The notes under the pieces: model-generated | Databases searched by the model: none | Told to the model about the DNA's origin: nothing | What the model saw: only the letters and a program-made list of their open reading frames with translations | Program-made: the position numbers and the translations under genes | In this document: positions 7,113-14,265 of the stretch, one piece after another | How the letters are laid out: each line of letters starts with the position of its first letter | Position numbering within the stretch: the stretch's first letter is position 1 | Source: Gp13-AA77 sp035516075 | GTDB taxonomy: Bacteria > Acidobacteriota > Terriglobia > UBA7540 | Assembly: GCA_035516075.1 (NCBI GenBank) | Contig: DATJAQ010000348.1 | Location: 1 to 33,001, forward strand | Direction: 5' to 3' | Length of the DNA: 33,001 nt

Positions 7113-7898
7113 ATGCACGGCAGCACACCGCGCCCGGTGAGCGGTCTGATTTACACCGGCGGCAAGCTGGTGCGCAACGGCGGGCGCAGCGCGGGTGAAC
7201 TGCGCGCGCTCGAAATTGTGCCCCACTTCATCTCGAGCGCCGAGGGCTCCGTCCTGATCCGCCTGGGAGAGACCCGGGTGATTTGCACCGCCTCGATGGA
7301 AGACGGAGTGCCGCAGTTTATGAAGGGCTCCGGGCGCGGGTGGATTTCGAGCGAGTACGCCATGATCCCGCGCGCCACCGAGACGCGCTCGCCGCGCGAG
7401 GTGACGCGCGGCCGGCAGGGCGGCCGGACCCTGGAGATTCAGCGGCTCATCGGACGCGCGCTGCGCGCCGTCACCAATCTCGAAGCGCTGGGCGAGCGCA
7501 CGGCGTGGATCGACTGCGACGTGATTCGCGCCGACGGCGGCACGCGCACGGCGTCGATCACCGGGTCGCTAGTGGCGCTCGGCCTGGCGTGCGAGAAGCT
7601 GGTGAGCCTCAAGGTGCTACACCGCTCGCCGCTCGGCGACTACCTGGCCGCTATCAGCGTGGGCATTGTGGGCGGTGAGACGCTGCTGGACCTCGATTAC
7701 GCCGAAGATTCCCACGCCGAAGTGGACATGAACGTGGTGATGACGGGTTCCGGCCAACTCGTGGAAGTGCAGGCCACCGCCGAAGGCAAGCCTTATTCCC
7801 TGGCCGACCTGAACCGGCTGATCGAGCTGGCGCGGCCCGCCATCGAGAAGCTCATCGAGGCACAGCGCGCGCTGGTGACGATCGGCGAAAAGGGGTAG
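7113..7898 (+). CDS. rph: Ribonuclease PH
   Basis: RNase PH is a phosphorolytic 3'-5' exoribonuclease that trims tRNA 3' ends and forms a hexamer. Family hallmarks are GGRSAGELRALEI near the start, RLGETRVICTASME, SGRGWISSEYAMIPRATETR and IDCDVIRADGGTRTASITG. DLDYAEDSHAEVDMNVVMT follows. Counting from ATG 7113 gives 261 residues, close to the usual ~240-260, and AAAGGAG (7101-7107) precedes it. An upstream ATG at 7035, also with a GGAAGGAG, would add 26 unconserved residues and cannot be ruled out. The stop directly abuts the rdgB start. Confidence 0.93.
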   Translation: MHGSTPRPVSGLIYTGGKLVRNGGRSAGELRALEIVPHFISSAEGSVLIRLGETRVICTASMEDGVPQFMKGSGRGWISSEYAMIPRATETRSPREVTRGRQGGRTLEIQRLIGRALRAVTNLEALGERTAWIDCDVIRADGGTRTASITGSLVALGLACEKLVSLKVLHRSPLGDYLAAISVGIVGGETLLDLDYAEDSHAEVDMNVVMTGSGQLVEVQATAEGKPYSLADLNRLIELARPAIEKLIEAQRALVTIGEKG

Positions 7899-8576
7899 AT
7901 GAACGTGCTCACGCTCTGGCTCGCTTCCACCAACCCGGGCAAGCTCCGCGAATTCGGCGGGGCCGCGCAGGCTCGCGGAGTCAGCGTGCGGCCGTTGGCC
8001 GGCCTCGACCGGCTGCCGCCCTGCATCGAAGACGGCAGCACGTTCGAAGAGAACGCAAAAAAAAAGGCGGTCTACTACTCCGAACTGACGGACGGCCTGG
8101 TGTTCGCGGACGACTCCGGACTCTCGGTGGACGCGCTCGGCGGAGGGCCCGGCGTATTTTCGGCTCGTTTCGCAGGACCGCAGGCGACGGATGACGAGAA
8201 CAATCTGCGGCTGATCGCCGAGCTGCGCCGCGCGCTCGGAACGGGAGGCTGGGACGGCGCCCGCGCGCATTACGTCTGCGTGGTGGCGCTGGCCCGGCGG
8301 GGCCAATTGCTCGCGGTGACCGAGGGGCAAGCCGAGGGCGTGATCCACGAGCGGCCGCGGGGCTCCGGCGGATTCGGCTACGATCCCTACTTTTTTTATC
8401 CGCCGCTCGGCCGCACGTTCGCCGAGTTGAGCCCCGAGGCCAAGTTCGCCGTCTCGCATCGCGGCGAGGCCTTCCGAAAACTGCTCGACGCCATTGACCT
8501 GTCAAGGGACAAACTGCCGGGGGACCCGGAGCCGGGGAGGCTCGGCCGGGCGGGACACTCGTCCGTGATAATCTAG
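7899..8576 (+). CDS. rdgB: RdgB/HAM1-family XTP/dITP diphosphatase
   Basis: This enzyme hydrolyses XTP, dITP and ITP to monophosphates, keeping deaminated purines out of DNA and RNA. The 225-residue protein shows LASTNPGKLREF for nucleotide binding, EDGSTFEENAKKKA, FADDSGLSVDALGG, GFGYDPYFF and the terminal SHRGEAFRKLL. All are family positions. The C-terminal ~25 residues (PGDPEPGRLGRAGHSSVII) exceed the usual end and look unconserved. Its ATG follows the rph TAG without a gap, so it is translationally coupled. Confidence 0.93.
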   Translation: MNVLTLWLASTNPGKLREFGGAAQARGVSVRPLAGLDRLPPCIEDGSTFEENAKKKAVYYSELTDGLVFADDSGLSVDALGGGPGVFSARFAGPQATDDENNLRLIAELRRALGTGGWDGARAHYVCVVALARRGQLLAVTEGQAEGVIHERPRGSGGFGYDPYFFYPPLGRTFAELSPEAKFAVSHRGEAFRKLLDAIDLSRDKLPGDPEPGRLGRAGHSSVII

Positions 8577-8581
8577 GCGCC

Positions 8582-9322
8582 ATGCGGCTGAAACGAAGCC
8601 CAACGACCCGGACCTCCCGTGCGGCAGGGCGCGCCCCGCAGGCCCCGCCCGCGGCGCGCCCGCGCCGCAAAAACGCGCGCGAGTACACTTCTCCGGCGCG
8701 TCTCGGGCGCATATTCGCGGCACTCGACGCGCTGTTTCCGCGCGCGGAGTGCGCCTTGCACCATCGCAACGCGTTTCAGCTTCTGATCGCCACCATTCTT
8801 TCCGCGCAATGCACGGACGAGCGCGTGAACAAGGTGACCCCCGGACTGTTCGTGAAGTACCCGTCGCCGCAGGATTTCGGCGCGGTGCACCAGGAAGTGC
8901 TGGAGCAGGACATCCGTTCCACGGGCTTCTTCCGCAACAAGGCTAAGAGCATCATCGGAGCCTCGAAGATCCTGGTGGCGCGGTTCGGCGGCGCGGTGCC
9001 GCGCGCGATGGATGAACTGCTGACTCTGCCCGGCGTAGCGCGCAAAACCGCCAACGTGGTGCTGGGAACGGCTTACGGAATAGCGAGCGGGGTGGTGGTG
9101 GACACGCACGTGTTCCGTATCGCGCGCCGCCTGAAACTCACGCGGGCAAAAACGCCGGAAAAAGTGGAGCAGGATCTGATGAGGATTGTGCCGCGCGAGC
9201 GCTGGATTGGGTTCAGCCACCAGGTGATCTGGTTCGGACGCAAGATCTGCCAGGCGCGCCGGCCGCTGTGCGCCTCCTGCCCGCTGGAACCTCTGTGCGA
9301 CGCCCCGGACAAGACGGTTTAA
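8582..9322 (+). CDS. nth: Endonuclease III (DNA glycosylase/AP lyase)
   Basis: This is a base-excision repair enzyme that removes oxidised pyrimidines and nicks abasic sites. The 246-residue protein carries the helix-hairpin-helix LPGVARKTANVV with catalytic K155, catalytic D174 in VVVDTHV, and a [4Fe-4S] cluster motif C223-X6-C230-X2-C233-X5-C239. The N-terminal ~35 residues are basic and Pro/Ala-rich beyond the usual start. The true start may therefore lie inside, though no better one is evident. It closes the operon, five bases after rdgB, placing two genome-maintenance enzymes together. Confidence 0.93.
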   Translation: MRLKRSPTTRTSRAAGRAPQAPPAARPRRKNAREYTSPARLGRIFAALDALFPRAECALHHRNAFQLLIATILSAQCTDERVNKVTPGLFVKYPSPQDFGAVHQEVLEQDIRSTGFFRNKAKSIIGASKILVARFGGAVPRAMDELLTLPGVARKTANVVLGTAYGIASGVVVDTHVFRIARRLKLTRAKTPEKVEQDLMRIVPRERWIGFSHQVIWFGRKICQARRPLCASCPLEPLCDAPDKTV

Positions 9323-9382
9323 GGATGATATCCCACGGCGGTGCCGGCCGGCAGAGCCGCCGGACGCAACGAGGGTGAGAGC

Positions 9383-10348
9383 CTAGACGGTGCGTTCCGC
9401 CAGAGCGCGCGAGAGCTCGGCGGGCGGCGCGAAGGTGACCCGTTCATCGACCGCCTCAACCTCCTCGACCTCCGTCACGCCCAGCGCGGCGAAATAAGAG
9501 ATGACGTCGTCCACCAGATGCTCGGGCGCCGAGGCCCCCGCCGTCACGCCGACGCAGCGGACCCCGTCGAACCACGCCGGATCGATCTTGGAGGCGTCGT
9601 CGATGAGGTGGGCGCGCGCGCCGCAGTCCTCCGCCACTTCGCGCAAGCGTTGGGAGTTGGAGCTGTTGTCCGATCCGAGAACGAGAACGAGGCCGGCTTG
9701 CTGAGCGATCTGCTTGACAGCCGTCTGGCGGTTCTGGGTGGCGTAGCAAATGTCGTCGCTCGAGGGAGTGGCGAGCTTGGGAAAGCGGTGCCGCAGCACC
9801 GCGATGATGGCGTTCGCGTCGTCCACGCCGAGCGTGGTCTGGGTGAGTACCGCCACGCGGTCCGAATCGGCCACTTGCACGCGCTCGGCTTCCTCCGGGC
9901 TGCCCACCAACTGAATCGCCCCCGGCACCTCGCCCATCGTCCCCACCACTTCTTCGTGGTCTTTGTGGCCCACCAAAATGAGCGACCGGCCCTGGCGCCG
10001 GAAGCGCAGTGCCTCCAAATGGACCTTGGTCACGAGCGGGCAAGTGGCGTCGATCACCTGGAGCCGCCGGGCCGCCGCGGCTGCGCGCACCTCGGGTGCG
10101 ACGCCGTGGGCGCTGAAGATCACCAGCGCCCCGTCCGGAACTTCGCCGATCTCTTCGACGAAAACCACACCCTTGGCGCGAAAGGACTCGATCACGTGCC
10201 GGTTGTGAACGATCTGCTTGCGCACGTAGATCGGGCCGTCGAACAGGGTCAGAGCGAGGTTGACGACCTCGATGGCCCGATCGACACCGGCGCAGAAACC
10301 GCGGGGCTTCGCCAGGAGTAGTTTCGTGGGACGGATCGGGCTGTTCAA
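9383..10348 (-). CDS. ispH: 4-hydroxy-3-methylbut-2-enyl diphosphate reductase
   Basis: IspH (LytB) is the last step of the non-mevalonate isoprenoid pathway, converting HMBPP to IPP and DMAPP with a [4Fe-4S] cluster. In this 321-residue protein the cluster cysteines are C19 in RGFCAGV, C103 in DATCPLVTKVH and C201 in ICYATQNRQ. Substrate-binding residues lie in FSAHGV, GHKDHEEVVGTMGE and GSDNSSNSQRL. It is convergent with nth, and the frame is intact. Its presence indicates the MEP pathway in this organism. Confidence 0.96.
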   Translation of the reverse strand: MNSPIRPTKLLLAKPRGFCAGVDRAIEVVNLALTLFDGPIYVRKQIVHNRHVIESFRAKGVVFVEEIGEVPDGALVIFSAHGVAPEVRAAAAARRLQVIDATCPLVTKVHLEALRFRRQGRSLILVGHKDHEEVVGTMGEVPGAIQLVGSPEEAERVQVADSDRVAVLTQTTLGVDDANAIIAVLRHRFPKLATPSSDDICYATQNRQTAVKQIAQQAGLVLVLGSDNSSNSQRLREVAEDCGARAHLIDDASKIDPAWFDGVRCVGVTAGASAPEHLVDDVISYFAALGVTEVEEVEAVDERVTFAPPAELSRALAERTV

Positions 10349-10440
10349 TGGGTCTCGCCTTCTGATCGCACTCTCATGCTAGCAACTCGGCTGGACAACG
10401 TCAAAAGCCGGGGCGCCCGGCCCTAACGCGGCCCCGGACC

Positions 10441-11241
10441 TCAGGTGACGATATCCTCGCCGCCGTCCACCCGGATGACGTTGCCCGTCATCCAGTGCGT
10501 CCTGTCGTCCATCAGGGCGGCGATGGCCTGGGCAACGTCTTCGGGCGCGGTGAGCCGTCCGCCCGGATTGCGCAGCTTCGCGAATTCGGCCAGCTTCTCG
10601 ATGCCCGGAATCTTGCTCGATCCCGGCGTGAGGGTAACCCCTGCCTGGATGGCGTTGGCGGTGATACCTTGCGGGATTAGCTCAAACGCGAGCTGCCGGA
10701 TGTGGGATTCCAGCACCGCCTTGGCCGCTGAAACCGGCCCATAGTTGGGAATCACACTGTGCCCGCCGGCGCTGGTCAAGGCGTAAATGCGGCTTCCACG
10801 GCGCAGCATCTTGCGGAGCGCCAACTGCTGCACCCAGTAGACAAGATTGCTGCCCATCACATCGAGGGTCATCTCCATCTGCGATTGGGTGACCTCCTGT
10901 TTCGGGTCGTCAGCGACATAAGGTTGAAGCGACCCGAAGGCAATGGAATGAAGAAAAACCTTGATGAAGCACTCGCCCCCGGCCTGCTGCCAGCGCGCCT
11001 CCATTTGCTCAAAGACGTGCGCGCGCTTCTCCGCATCGGCGGCATTGACGTTGAAAAACTGCACGTCGCGTCCGATGCCGCGAATCTTATCCTGAATCTC
11101 ATTGACGTGAGGCTGGGCGCTGCGGCGGTCAAAGTGAACCCCGAAGATGTTGAGCCCGGCGCGAGCCAATTCCAAGCTGGTGGCTTCGCCGAAGCCGCTT
11201 GACGAGCCAACGATCAAGGCCCAAGGTTGAGCTGGCATCAC
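10441..11241 (-). CDS. SDR-family enoyl-ACP reductase-like protein (FabI/FabL type)
   Basis: This 266-residue short-chain dehydrogenase has a cofactor loop GSSSGFG (residues 12-18) and FLHSIAFGSL, resembling the FabI HSIAFA segment. A Y167-x6-K174 pair is typical of enoyl-ACP reductases, rather than the Y-x3-K of ordinary SDRs. RITxPEDVA-like and VDGGEDI ends are present. The likely role is NAD(P)H-dependent reduction of enoyl-ACP in fatty-acid elongation, but a distinct SDR role is possible. Translation begins at GTG 11241 or ATG 11238, immediately after the TsaE stop, so it is coupled to tsaE. Confidence 0.72.
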   Translation of the reverse strand: MMPAQPWALIVGSSSGFGEATSLELARAGLNIFGVHFDRRSAQPHVNEIQDKIRGIGRDVQFFNVNAADAEKRAHVFEQMEARWQQAGGECFIKVFLHSIAFGSLQPYVADDPKQEVTQSQMEMTLDVMGSNLVYWVQQLALRKMLRRGSRIYALTSAGGHSVIPNYGPVSAAKAVLESHIRQLAFELIPQGITANAIQAGVTLTPGSSKIPGIEKLAEFAKLRNPGGRLTAPEDVAQAIAALMDDRTHWMTGNVIRVDGGEDIVT

Positions 11242-11766
11242 TTATTCCCCCTCACCGATCGACGATGAATGCGACGATTTATGGAATCCCTGGCGGACTT
11301 CGTCCACCACAATGTGCCTGTCGCGGCCGCCGCAATGCTCCAAGCGCACTTCCACCCGCGGCAGCGGCGAGTGCGGCTTCCACCTGTCTCCCCACTCCAC
11401 AAGCACAGTCGCTTCCTGGAGCAGCATCTCGTCCAGGCCGAGCGTGGCCAGATCGCGCAGGCCCTCGATCCGGTAAAGATCGAGATGGTAGGCCTTGCTG
11501 GCGCCAGAGTATTCGTGAACCAGCGCGAAAGTGGGGCTAGTCACCTCGCTCTCCGGCGCAGCGCCGAGGCCCGCCACAATACCCTTGGTCAGGACGGTCT
11601 TGCCACTGCCGAGCTCTCCTTCCAGCAGAACCAGGCACGGCGGCTTGAGCAGCGGGGCGAGCTCGCGCCCGAAGGCCAGGGTCTCTTCGGGAGAATGCGT
11701 TACGATATCATACCGCCGCCGGCGCTCGGCAAGGCCCGAGTCCGGCGGGCGGCGCAGCGGCGCCAT
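11242..11766 (-). CDS. tsaE: tRNA threonylcarbamoyladenosine biosynthesis ATPase TsaE
   Basis: TsaE is the ATPase that helps TsaB and TsaD install t6A37 on ANN-decoding tRNAs. The 174-residue form starts at ATG 11766; the open frame runs further back inside nnr but reads as shadow. The P-loop GELGSGKT is at 50-57, followed by EVTSPTFALVHEY, HLDLYRIEG and LVEWGDRW, all characteristic. Its N-terminus overlaps no other gene and sits 11 bases downstream of nnr. The C-terminus is Ser-rich and unremarkable. Confidence 0.92.
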   Translation of the reverse strand: MAPLRRPPDSGLAERRRRYDIVTHSPEETLAFGRELAPLLKPPCLVLLEGELGSGKTVLTKGIVAGLGAAPESEVTSPTFALVHEYSGASKAYHLDLYRIEGLRDLATLGLDEMLLQEATVLVEWGDRWKPHSPLPRVEVRLEHCGGRDRHIVVDEVRQGFHKSSHSSSIGEGE

Positions 11767-11777
11767 CGAATCGCTCC

Positions 11778-13400
11778 TCAGGATGAAAGGTCGGGAACAA
11801 TGGCGTCCGGCTTCTCCCGGCCGGCGCGCGCCGCCGCCTGCAATGCATCCGGGATGCGCTCGAGCAGGTCGCCCGCCAGCATCGACATCTCGCCAAGGTC
11901 GGCGGCCGCGAGGTCTCCGGCCAGGCCGTGGATGTAAACCGCCGCCGCGACGACCTCCCCCAAGGACCGGTCGCGAGCTTGCGCGAACTGTGCGAGGAAT
12001 CCCGCTATCAGGCCGGTCAGCACGTCCCCGGTGCCCCCGCTCGCCATGCCTGGATTTCCGGTGGGATTTACCCAAACTGCGCCGTCCGGCGCCGCAGTCA
12101 GAGTGCGAAATCCCTTGAGAACCAGGTAAACCCGGTGCAGGGCGGCAAACGCTCGCGCGGAGGCGAGCCGTGCGGCTTGGATCTCCGCCGTGCTGGTGCC
12201 GGCGAGCCGAGCCATTTCCCCCGGGTGCGGTGTGAGAACCCTCACGCGGCCCTTGGCCGCCAGGCAGGCGGGCGCGCCCGCCGCCGCGTTCAGAGCGTCC
12301 GCATCCATCACCATGGGAAGGTCCGTGTCGCGCGCCAGCTCGCGGACAAACTCCACGGTTTCAGGCTCGTTCCCAATCCCGGGTCCGATGGCGATGAGCG
12401 ACTTCCCCGCCAGCAGCCGATCCATGAACTTCTCGTCCAGCGCCTGGAGCGCGATGGCACCCGAGTCCGTCTCGGGCAGCGGTTCGGTCATGTACTCCAG
12501 CCCGAGGCTGGCCACTACCGGTAGGGCGCTTCTGGGTGTGGCCACCGTAACCAGGCCCGCGCCCGCCCGTAGCGCAGAGAGGGCCGCCATGGCCGCCGCG
12601 CCCGTTTTGCCGACGGAGCCTGCGATCACGAGCACGTGCCCGAACACGCCCTTGTGGGCGTCGGGCGGCCGCGGTTCGGCGAGCCAGGCGAAGTCCGAGG
12701 CCGTCGCGAGGTTGAGCTTGAACGAGGCGTCGGACTCAATCGCCTCGCCTGGGGTTCCGATCGGGCGGACCACCCAATCGCCCACGGCTTCGCAGGCGGG
12801 CGGAAAGACATGAGCCAGTTTGGGTGCCGTAAAGGTCACCGAAGCGTCGGCGCGGATGCACGCGCCAATGAGATCCCCACGGTCAGCAGCCAGCCCAGAG
12901 GGAAGATCTACGGCCACCACTTGCGGGGGCGGCATCAGACGGTTGATATCGTGCACCACTTCGAGCAGAAAACCGTCGAGCGCCCGCGCAAGTCCGGTAC
13001 CGAGCAAGGCGTCGATCAGCAGCGTCGCGCCTTCAAGAGTCGGGCAAATCTCGCGCCATTCGTCGAGCGTCGTCACCACTTCGGGGCGTCCGGAAGCCTG
13101 CAGACGATCCAGGTTCACCGCGGCGTCGCCCCTCACGCCGGCGGGGTCGCCGAGCAGCAACACGCGCGGCTTTAGCCCCTGCTCGCGGAGCAAACGGGCC
13201 ACCACGAAACCGTCGCCGCCGTTATTACCCCGCCCGCACAGAATGGCAATGCGGTGTTGCTCGAGGGGCGTGTAGCGCTCGGCCAAGAACTCGGCGATTC
13301 TTCGCCCGGCGTTTTCCATAAGCGTCAGGCTCGGCACGCCGTAGCGCTCGCTCGAGAGGCGGTCGATGCGTTGCATTTCAGAGGCAGTCAGAATCTTCAC
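11778..13400 (-). CDS. nnr: Bifunctional NAD(P)H-hydrate epimerase / ADP-dependent dehydratase
   Basis: This enzyme repairs hydrated NADH and NADPH. The 540 residues hold an N-terminal YjeF_N epimerase domain (~1-215, with MENAGR and CGRGNNGGDGFVVARLL). A C-terminal dehydratase domain follows (~235-520, with HKGVFGHVLVIAGSVGKTGA, IGPGIG, LTPHPGEMARL and NPGMASGGTGDVLTG). Length and domain order are standard. It leads the nnr-tsaE-enoyl reductase-like group; nnr next to tsaE is common across bacteria. The start is ATG 13400, MKILTASEMQRID, the usual family beginning. Confidence 0.95.
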   Translation of the reverse strand: MKILTASEMQRIDRLSSERYGVPSLTLMENAGRRIAEFLAERYTPLEQHRIAILCGRGNNGGDGFVVARLLREQGLKPRVLLLGDPAGVRGDAAVNLDRLQASGRPEVVTTLDEWREICPTLEGATLLIDALLGTGLARALDGFLLEVVHDINRLMPPPQVVAVDLPSGLAADRGDLIGACIRADASVTFTAPKLAHVFPPACEAVGDWVVRPIGTPGEAIESDASFKLNLATASDFAWLAEPRPPDAHKGVFGHVLVIAGSVGKTGAAAMAALSALRAGAGLVTVATPRSALPVVASLGLEYMTEPLPETDSGAIALQALDEKFMDRLLAGKSLIAIGPGIGNEPETVEFVRELARDTDLPMVMDADALNAAAGAPACLAAKGRVRVLTPHPGEMARLAGTSTAEIQAARLASARAFAALHRVYLVLKGFRTLTAAPDGAVWVNPTGNPGMASGGTGDVLTGLIAGFLAQFAQARDRSLGEVVAAAVYIHGLAGDLAAADLGEMSMLAGDLLERIPDALQAAARAGREKPDAIVPDLSS

Positions 13401-13464
13401 GAGTCACGTGTCCGTCTTCTGTCGTCCTGGGCCCCTGGTCCTCGCTGCGCCCGCAGGAGACTCT

Positions 13465-14208
13465 TCACAGCATCCATCCGCCGGCAACGTTAAGCACCTG
13501 ACCGGTAATGAAAGAGGCCTCTTCCGAGGCGAAAAACCTGACCGCTGAGGCGATGTCTTCGGTGGAAGGTGGCCGACCCGCCGGAAAGCGCGCATCGCGG
13601 ACGCGCGTCGCCTCTTCCACCGACAGGGCGTTCTCACTCATGATGGGCGGGTTCACCACGTTGACGGTAATGCCGTACCGCGCCTCTTCGAGCGCCAGCG
13701 ACCGCGTGAAAGCCACCATGGCGGACTTGGCCGCAGCGTAGGCGGAAATCCGGGCCTGTCCGAAGGCCCGCTCGGCGCCCACCGCGCCGAGGTTGATGAT
13801 GCGCCCCCAGCGCGCGGCTCGCATGGCCGGCAGAGCGTACTTTGACGCATAGAAGACGCTGAAGAGGTTGGACGCGATAATGGCGTGCCACTCATCGAGG
13901 CTCGAATCCACCACCTGCTTCCACTGAAAATCGCCGACGTTGTTCACCAGAATATCGAGCCGGCCCATGCGGCCCACGATCTCCTGGACCAGCGTCTGAA
14001 CGCGAGCCGGGTCGGTGACGTCGGTCTGCACGGCAATGCCGTTGACGCCCATCGTCTGAAGCGCGGCCGCCACGCGCTGCGCCTCGATCTTGTTTGTCCG
14101 AAAAGCAATTGCCACCGCACACCGGCTGCGCCCGAGGCTGAGCGCAATCTCGCGCCCGATACCGCGAGAACCGCCTGTCACCAATGCCACTCGCCGCTCG
14201 AAAGGCAC
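13465..14208 (-). CDS. FabG-like short-chain dehydrogenase/reductase with atypical active site
   Basis: This 247-residue Rossmann-fold protein has TGGSRGIG (11-18) for NADP(H), NNVG (~89-92), N114 and Y157-AAA-K161. It is close to 3-oxoacyl-ACP reductase FabG in length and ends FITGQVLNVAGGWML. The position expected to hold the catalytic Ser reads Ala142 in NLGAVGAE, so the usual Ser-Tyr-Lys triad is incomplete. It may still reduce 3-oxoacyl-ACP poorly, or act on another substrate. It lies 64 bases upstream of nnr and 57 downstream of the PP2C gene. Confidence 0.8.
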   Translation of the reverse strand: MPFERRVALVTGGSRGIGREIALSLGRSRCAVAIAFRTNKIEAQRVAAALQTMGVNGIAVQTDVTDPARVQTLVQEIVGRMGRLDILVNNVGDFQWKQVVDSSLDEWHAIIASNLFSVFYASKYALPAMRAARWGRIINLGAVGAERAFGQARISAYAAAKSAMVAFTRSLALEEARYGITVNVVNPPIMSENALSVEEATRVRDARFPAGRPPSTEDIASAVRFFASEEASFITGQVLNVAGGWML

Positions 14209-14265
14209 CTGGGTTACGCTCCTTGCGGCAACGCCGCGCTGCCGCTGCTCCGAGGCTCCGAATGC

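Noticed and set aside
9341..10321. 326-codon plus-strand frame
   Set aside because: It is a shadow of ispH, whose minus-strand protein is unmistakable.
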